64,000 nucleotides of DNA from Streptomyces sp. P9-A2 (GTDB taxonomy: Bacteria; Actinomycetota; Actinomycetes; Streptomycetales; Streptomycetaceae), in NCBI RefSeq assembly GCF_036634175.1, contig NZ_JAZIFX010000001.1, forward strand, positions 6,076,001 to 6,140,000, given 5' to 3'. The position numbers and the translations under genes were made by a program. Under the pieces are notes generated by a model. That model saw only the letters and a program-made list of their open reading frames with translations. It ran no database searches and was not told the origin of the DNA. Shown one piece after another: positions 62,163 through 64,000 of this stretch. Numbering within the stretch: position 1 is the first letter of the stretch; every line of letters starts with the position of its first letter.

Positions 62163-62684
62163 GTGACGACGAAACCCATCAATCCCACCGACACCACCGA
62201 AACCGGCCAGCCCATCACCCCCTGCGCCCCCTTGGAGGTGGTCCCGCCCCCGTCCCGCACCTTCGAGATGCGCTTCACCTCCACACCCCGCGGAGCCCGC
62301 CTCGCCCGCCGCCTCGCGGCCGTCCGCCTGGACGCGTGGGGCATCCCGTACGCCACCGGCCCGCACGACGCGGTCGTGCTGATCGTCGCGGAGTTCACCG
62401 CGAGCGCCGTACAGCACGGCCACGTCCCCGGCCGGGACTTCCACCTCCGCCTCCACGCGACCCCCGACGGCCGCACCGTACGCGTGGAGGTCACCGACAC
62501 CCGCGCCGAACGCCACCCGCGCCGCCCCACCGCTCCGGAGGAGATGGACGGCACCGACGAGGCTGGCCGCGGCCTGCTTCTCGTATCGCGGCTTGCGACC
62601 CGGTGGGACTGGCACCCGCGCCCGGACGGCCCGGGCAAGACCGTCTGGGCGGAGTACGCGCTCCTGCCCCTGTCCTGGCGGTGA
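62163..62684 (+). CDS. HATPase_c (RsbW-type) ATP-binding regulator
   Basis: 173 residues from GTG 62163 (GAGGGG upstream). Histidine-kinase-like ATPase fold: VLIVAEFTASAVQHGHVPG corresponds to the N box, though the usual Asn is replaced by Ser; VRVEVTDTRAER is the D/G1 box and GRGLLLVSRLATRWDW the G2 box. No receiver or HisKA part. Such proteins often lie beside XRE/DUF397 pairs in streptomycetes. It may act as an anti-sigma or anti-regulator kinase; with the changed N box, activity is uncertain. Confidence 0.88.
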   Translation: MTTKPINPTDTTETGQPITPCAPLEVVPPPSRTFEMRFTSTPRGARLARRLAAVRLDAWGIPYATGPHDAVVLIVAEFTASAVQHGHVPGRDFHLRLHATPDGRTVRVEVTDTRAERHPRRPTAPEEMDGTDEAGRGLLLVSRLATRWDWHPRPDGPGKTVWAEYALLPLSWR

Positions 62685-62735
62685 ACCGCTTCTCCCCACC
62701 TCTGCAACAGTTCCCTATTGCATCGTCAACTTCCT

Positions 62736-62752
62736 TGATAACCAGGGTTATC
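62736..62752. promoter_or_regulatory. Palindromic operator B upstream of the ATPase gene
   Basis: TGATAACC-AGGG-TTATC; as GATAACC-AG-GGTTATC it is an exact inverted repeat (62737-62752). Same pattern and spacing as operator A at 52411. It lies 140 nt before the ATG at 62893. Confidence 0.7.
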
Positions 62753-62892
62753 GAGCAAGTAAGCCGAAGAAATCCCGCCCGCTCCTACGGTTCCGTCCAT
62801 CGACAGGCACCCGGCGGCGGCCCGGCCGCCGCCCCGGCGCCTGCCGGTGCTCGCCCCTTCCACGTCAGTACGGGAACCATGGGAGACACTTC

Positions 62893-64000
62893 ATGGACGA
62901 CGCCACGGACCGGACCCCCGACCACGCAATGCCGCTGCCCGAGCTGGTGGAGGCCCGGCTGGCCGGCGACCGGAAGCTCACCGATCCGGTGAAGGCCCTC
63001 ATCCGTGAGGCACTCGGCGACTCGGGGAACGCCGAAGACGGCGCAGGCGCCTCCTCCGCCGGCCCCCTCTACCTGGGCAAGGTCACCGTCACCGGATTCC
63101 GCGGTGTCGGCTCCCGGACGCCGCTGAAGCTGAAGCCCAAGCCCGGAGTCACCCTCGTCGTCGGACGCAACGGCTCCGGCAAGTCGAGCATCGCCGAGGC
63201 CGTCGAGACCCTGTTCACCGGCACCAACGCCCACTACGCGGGACAGCACCCGAGCCACGCCGTCCACTGGCGCAACCTGCACCAGGGCGAACAGACCGTC
63301 GTCGAGGCCAAGCTGACCGTCGAGGGCGACCCGTCGCCGAGCACCCTCACCCGCACCTGGACCGGCGACGCCTTCACCGACTCCGAGGCCGTGCTCAGGC
63401 GGCCGGGACACGGCACCGTGCCGCTGGAACAGGCCGGCTGGGAGCGGGTGACCCGCGCCTACCGCCCCTTCCTGTCGTACGCCGACCTGGACAACCTGAT
63501 CAACGGCAAGCCGTCCGAGATGTACGACAACATCGCCGCGATCCTCGGCCTCGACCACCTCAACGCCGCCGCGCGGTGGCTGACGGCGGCGAAGAAGGAA
63601 CTCGACACCGTCGTGAACGCGGAGAAGGACAAGAAGCCGCTCCTCCACGCGGCCCTGGAGGAGGTCGGGCACGACGACCGGGCGCTCAAGGCCCTCCTGG
63701 CGATGGAGGAGAACGGTGGGCCCGACCACGCTGTGCTCGACGCCCTGATCGCCGGAGCGCCCACGTCCGACGAGGGCCGGCTGCGGGAAGCCCGGCTGGA
63801 GGCCGCCGCCGAGACCGAGGGGCCCGACCTCGACAAGGTCGGCGCCGCCGTCGACGCACTGCGGCACGCCGTCGCCGACCTCGACGACCTGAAGGGCACC
63901 GCGGCCGCCGACGCCCACAGCAGGGCCGAACTGCTCCAGGCGGCCCTCAGCCACAGCGACCGCCACGCCGACGACACGGCCTGCCCGGTCTGCGGCACAG
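62893..64000 (+). CDS. Rad50/SMC-like AAA ATPase with zinc hook (truncated by window edge)
   Basis: The 369 visible residues continue past the window. After a ~58-residue N-terminal extension, an ABC/SMC-type ATPase starts: LYLGKVTVTGFRGVGSRTPL, Walker A VVGRNGSGKSSIAEAVE (GRNGSGKSS at 91-99). Then come LSYADLDNLINGKPSEMYDN and a long helical/coiled-coil stretch (AARWLTAAKKELDTVVNAEK onward). The visible end is ADDTACPVCGT, a CPxCG zinc-hook motif as in Rad50. The second half (return coil, signature motif, Walker B) must lie downstream. Such ATPases are common in phage-defence and DNA-maintenance systems. ATG 62893 follows GGGAG (62880-62884) with 8-nt spacing. Confidence 0.85.
   Translation, partial: MDDATDRTPDHAMPLPELVEARLAGDRKLTDPVKALIREALGDSGNAEDGAGASSAGPLYLGKVTVTGFRGVGSRTPLKLKPKPGVTLVVGRNGSGKSSIAEAVETLFTGTNAHYAGQHPSHAVHWRNLHQGEQTVVEAKLTVEGDPSPSTLTRTWTGDAFTDSEAVLRRPGHGTVPLEQAGWERVTRAYRPFLSYADLDNLINGKPSEMYDNIAAILGLDHLNAAARWLTAAKKELDTVVNAEKDKKPLLHAALEEVGHDDRALKALLAMEENGGPDHAVLDALIAGAPTSDEGRLREARLEAAAETEGPDLDKVGAAVDALRHAVADLDDLKGTAAADAHSRAELLQAALSHSDRHADDTACPVCGT

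Noticed and set aside
52411..62752. The two TGATAACC-N4-TTATC palindromes as attachment sites of an integrated element
   Set aside because: No integrase or tRNA target is present, and the sites are at matching distances from start codons, which fits operators better.

Overview
The window is chromosomal DNA of a Streptomyces-type actinomycete. GC content is very high throughout, the reading frames show strong third-position GC bias, and GTG starts are frequent. Signature genes are present in an arrangement typical of the genus: the sporulation regulator whiH directly upstream of hrdB (principal sigma factor), parE and parC nearby, and a ptsH gene with a DasR-type operator. No genus-level database comparison was possible; the assignment rests on recognised protein sequences and gene order.

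0-13 kb: tail of an unknown gene, an ADP-ribosylglycohydrolase, RNase HII (rnhB), two uncharacterised genes that converge on a hairpin, a RecQ-family helicase with a phosphoribosyltransferase-like tail flanked on both sides by inverted, decayed recQ fragments, a DUF4192 gene, an NrtR-like NUDIX regulator with a probable self-operator, a one-polypeptide ABC transporter with a pentapeptide repeat linker, and whiH. 13-27 kb: hrdB, a secreted trypsin-like protease, a DUF7455 protein, parE, a DUF485/ActP acetate-symporter pair, an iron-box-controlled sucrase/ferredoxin-like gene (minus strand), a CobW-type GTPase and parC (minus strand). 27-36 kb: a catalytic plus non-catalytic M16 peptidase pair, an M23 peptidase under a ydaO (c-di-AMP) riboswitch, a FadR-type regulator, ptsH, and a fused GNAT/acyl-CoA-synthetase-like protein lysine acetyltransferase. 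36-43 kb: a complete mrp (Na+/H+ antiporter) operon, mrpA(B)-C-D-E-F-G, translationally coupled throughout, with odd low-complexity tails on MrpC and MrpE. 43-52 kb: a DUF5998 protein, a nucleotide pyrophosphatase/phosphodiesterase-like enzyme, thymidine kinase, an acetyltransferase relic, a lipoprotein, a 19-bp tandem repeat array, an EF-hand protein, an F420/NADP-reductase-like protein, an EcsC-family protein and two membrane-anchored proteins.

52.4-64 kb (to the window edge) looks like an accessory defence island. A type I restriction-modification operon (hsdM-hsdS-hsdR) is preceded by a 713-residue protein that aligns collinearly with HsdM but has lost both catalytic motifs. That protein also carries an N-terminal helix-turn-helix and a C-terminal HsdS-like region. 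Downstream lie a XRE/DUF5753 regulator plus DUF397 pair, a divergent HATPase-type protein, and the start of a Rad50/SMC-like ATPase that runs off the window at its zinc-hook CPxCG motif. The operon and the ATPase each carry the same AT-rich palindrome, TGATAACC-N4-TTATC, about 120-140 nt before their start codons, so they may share one regulator. This dead-methylase plus restriction operon plus zinc-hook ATPase arrangement is the best candidate for an undescribed system here.
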